A stretch of 64,000 nt of DNA from Gossypium raimondii (Eukaryota; Streptophyta; Magnoliopsida; Malvales; Malvaceae), in assembly GCF_025698545.1 (NCBI RefSeq), contig NC_068569.1, forward strand, positions 1,302,001-1,366,000, in the 5' to 3' direction. The first letter of the stretch is position 1, and each line of letters starts with the position of its first letter. A program made the position numbers and the translations under genes. Positions 61,290 through 64,000 of the stretch are shown here, piece after piece. Under the pieces are notes generated by a model. That model was not told where the DNA came from and did not search any database. It saw nothing but the letters and a program-made list of their open reading frames with translations.

Positions 61290-61617
61290 GGAAAGCTTGT
61301 TTGCTCAATCGAGGTCGATATGGACCAAAATGTAAAAAATACAAATTTTTGAGTCTACGTCGCTGTCGAAACCATTTTTAAATTTTTAAAAAAACGGGGA
61401 TCGACTTTGAAAATGAAAATGGGAGTCGCCACCGATCTTTTATTGGGGTGTGATCGGCTCACCTTAAAACGATTTTGTCTACGAGATTTGAGAAAATAGG
61501 TTCGGGAGTCAGTTACGCACGAGGAAGGGTTAGCACCCTCGTAACGCCCAAAATTGGTACCGAATCGATTGTTTAATGTCTTAGTGTCGAGAATTTGAAA
61601 AGATTTTAGAATACAAT
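61290..61617. mobile_element. LTR-retrotransposon-derived fragment
   Basis: GC-richer stretch containing GGAGTCGCCACCGATCTTTT and GGTTAGCACCCTCGTAACGC, of a kind common in cotton LTR-retroelements. It ends where the next element begins, so it was probably the insertion site. Family assignment (Ty3/Gypsy kin) is from memory of similar repeats. No coding region. Confidence 0.5.
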
Positions 61618-62973
61618 TGTAACACCCCTATACCATATCGACTTAAGGAACCTGATATAAGAATATTACATTTGGTGCCAAATTAATTCTTGGCTAATTA
61701 CTAATATAATTGAACACAAAACTAATACTTAAAACATACCTAATATATTTCATGCATTTCATCAATAATCATTTCATAAAATAATTATTTCATATATTTC
61801 ATTTATATATCTCAATTCAATAATTTATCTTATTTCATATCTAAAACCTTATAACATTAGTCTTTCAATTTCCCATTACATTTTAATAATTCATCCATCA
61901 TCGGTTTCCATTGTCAATTCGTTCTTTTATATTCAATTTACAATTGTAATCTTTAAATACTCAATTCATACATTAAATCAACAAATATATCTCAATAACT
62001 TGTATTCAATTAAATTCAAGTATTATTTCACTATTTCAAATTATTTCATTTTCACTTCTCATTTTTACATTATTTCATATTATCAAAATCTATTTCATAA
62101 AATTTATCCTTATCTGTTTCTTGAACCATAATTCTTACCCTTTCACATATGTCATATCATTCAGATTTAGTTTTATCAGTAACTTTATTTCATTTGCCCC
62201 TATTAACTTGACTCGGACTTGGCGGATACACGGATTCCAACCAAACACACCAAGAATAGTAATCAAGAATGGCGAGTAATAAGATATGATATTCAACACA
62301 CAAAATGCTGAATCATGTGATAAGATAAGAATAAGATTCGACACACAAAGTGCGAATCGATAATAACGATAAGATAAAGATTCGACACACAAAGTGCCGA
62401 ATCGAATCGATAATATATGAGTCGGCACATAAGTGCCTAATCAGTAAGCCAGCAAATACCCCGTACTCTTCCATATCCTATGGCATGCCAACTATATCCG
62501 ACTAGCCCGACTAGTTAATAGGGCATTTAATTCACTTTTCAGTATAATTTCCATCTTAGTTCAATATCAATTATAATTCCTTATTTCAATAAGTTTCACA
62601 GTATTGCAGTAATTCATTACTTCAGGATTTTCACAGTTCAATGCAGTACACATAACAGTATTCAGTATTCCATGATTCAGTTCAGTATTAGTCTCACATG
62701 TCAATTTCTACTTTCTCGATTTCAATTCCAATAAAATCCATATCACTCACCAATTTCAATATTCCAGTTCAATTCAATAATTCAATTCAAACCATTTCAA
62801 TTTATATTCAATAATCGCATTTCAATTCAAATTCACTTTCCACTTTTTAATCTACCAATACATATTCCAGATATTCACATGTAATCATACTTCGATTCAA
62901 TTTAAACCACTTTTCAGTCGATACTCAATTCACGTATTCACACTTATTCATACTTTAATTCACTTTCATTCAA

Positions 62974-63008
<35 letters not shown>

Positions 63009-64000
63009 TTATTCATTTTCCAATCAAATTCAAATCACTAATTACTTTTCAGTTCATATACATTTCAAAGATTCACATATTTTATTTTTATTTTTTATTT
63101 CAAGAATAAATATATCTCATCATGCATCATATAATTCATGAAATTAACATTTAACCATTAAATTTCAGCCATATGAACTTACTATTTCATTATCTTTCCA
63201 CACTTGTTTCCTATGCGCATCACACAAGATATAAACATATCATTTAACCATAGTTGCAAGCTAGTGTATTTAAACATAACTCTTTTTTGAACTAACCACA
63301 TGATAAACCATTCATGACATTATTTCATGCCAAATCATATACCATACACACATACTATAAAACTTTATTTTCACACATGAGCTTAAGCCATGACCAATAA
63401 TGCACAAATATAAGCATCATTTCTATTTCATCGTTTATTAATTATAATCAAACACATGACCAATTATACACAAATCATTCATATATTTCCCAATTTTCCT
63501 CCTCCTCCTCTCCATTTCACATCCTTAATGTGTATAACACGCTTAAACAATATTAACTATAATTTTACTATTCACTCACATGTATGTTCAAAACTGTTTA
63601 TCTGAGTTAGGGTCACTAAATTATTTTTATCCGAAGCTACAGAGCTCCAAATTAAGATCCGTTAATTTTACCTGAAACTAGACTTACATATCTTCTTACT
63701 ATAAAAATTTCAAAATTTTTGGTTTATCAAAATAGTACAGTTTATTCTTTAAAGTTTCTCATGTTTCGCTGTCTGACAGTTCCGACCACTCTTCACTAAG
63801 AATGAATTATCTAATTGTACAGAATTTGGATGATGTTTCCGTTTGTTTCCTTTGAAAATAGACTCATTAAGGATTCTAAGCATATAAATTATAACTCATA
63901 ATTATTTTTATTAAAATTTTTATGATTTTCCAAAGTCAGAACAGGGGAACCCGAAATCATTCTTACATTGTCTCACAAAATTTATTATATCTCATAATTT
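61618..64000. mobile_element. LTR-retrotransposon long terminal repeat (Ty3/Gypsy-like), running off the window
   Basis: Begins TGTAACACCCCTATACC, a typical LTR start, and continues as AT-rich noncoding sequence to the end of the window. Later segments such as TTCGCTGTCTGACAGTTCCG recall LTRs of cotton Gypsy elements. No internal coding region, primer-binding site or second end is in view, so it may be a solo LTR or one end of a larger element. It is treated as a fossil; age cannot be judged without the partner LTR. Confidence 0.6.
62978..63005. repeat. (AT)n microsatellite inside the LTR
   Basis: An uninterrupted AT run of about 14 units within the LTR-like sequence. Confidence 0.9.

Noticed and set aside
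1-64000. CRISPR arrays, bacterial operons, rRNA genes, organelle DNA inserts
   Set aside because: None seen; the window is plant nuclear DNA.

Overview
The window is plant nuclear DNA, very probably cotton (Gossypium, Malvaceae). It is AT-rich, has short GT-AG introns, carries typical eudicot regulatory families (Aux/IAA, YABBY, EPFL, EBF, phytocyanin), and holds Mutator-like, hAT-like and LTR-type repeats whose sequence looks like cotton repeats. The genus is an inference from memory of such proteins and repeats; no search was run.

Layout. 1276-2304 (+): an Aux/IAA gene of the IAA29 type. 4128-10873: a 6.7-kb decayed Mutator-like element (MULE) with a MURA transposase relic (+), a plant-mobile-domain gene relic (-), a tandem repeat, a telomere-like tract and a nested 368-bp hAT-type MITE. 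11013-19144 (-): three stellacyanin-type phytocyanin copies. The first is a pseudogene; the second (15706-16325) and third (18543-19144) look intact. Between them lie a second hAT-type element and a decayed duplicated flank. 21458-23769 (-): a methyl-CpG-binding-domain gene of the MBD10/11 type. 23770-32296: a long repeat-bearing intergenic region. 32297-34694 (+): a seven-exon YABBY5-type gene. 37977-43441 (-): a multi-exon pseudogene of a NUP1/NUP136-like nucleoporin. 45069-46077 (-): a TPR-like gene of the At1g80130 type. 54929-55356 (+): an EPFL8-type cysteine-rich peptide gene. 56944-59344 (-): an EIN3-binding F-box gene (EBF1/2). From about 61290 to the end: LTR-retrotransposon-derived DNA.

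Regulation. Most genes are unrelated in function, but several carry readable control signals. The phytocyanins have miR398-like target sites in their 5' leaders: nearly perfect with a one-base bulge in the second copy, and split by longer loops in the other two. This would link them to copper status. The EBF gene has two EIN3/TEIL-type motifs in inverted orientation about 330-360 bp upstream of its start, fitting the known EIN3-EBF feedback loop. It also has an upstream ATG opening a long overlapping reading frame. The TPR and EPFL8 genes, although 8.9 kb apart here, correspond to neighbours At1g80130/At1g80133 in Arabidopsis, so a piece of ancestral gene order seems preserved.

Splice sites were placed by eye from reading frame, consensus and family knowledge.
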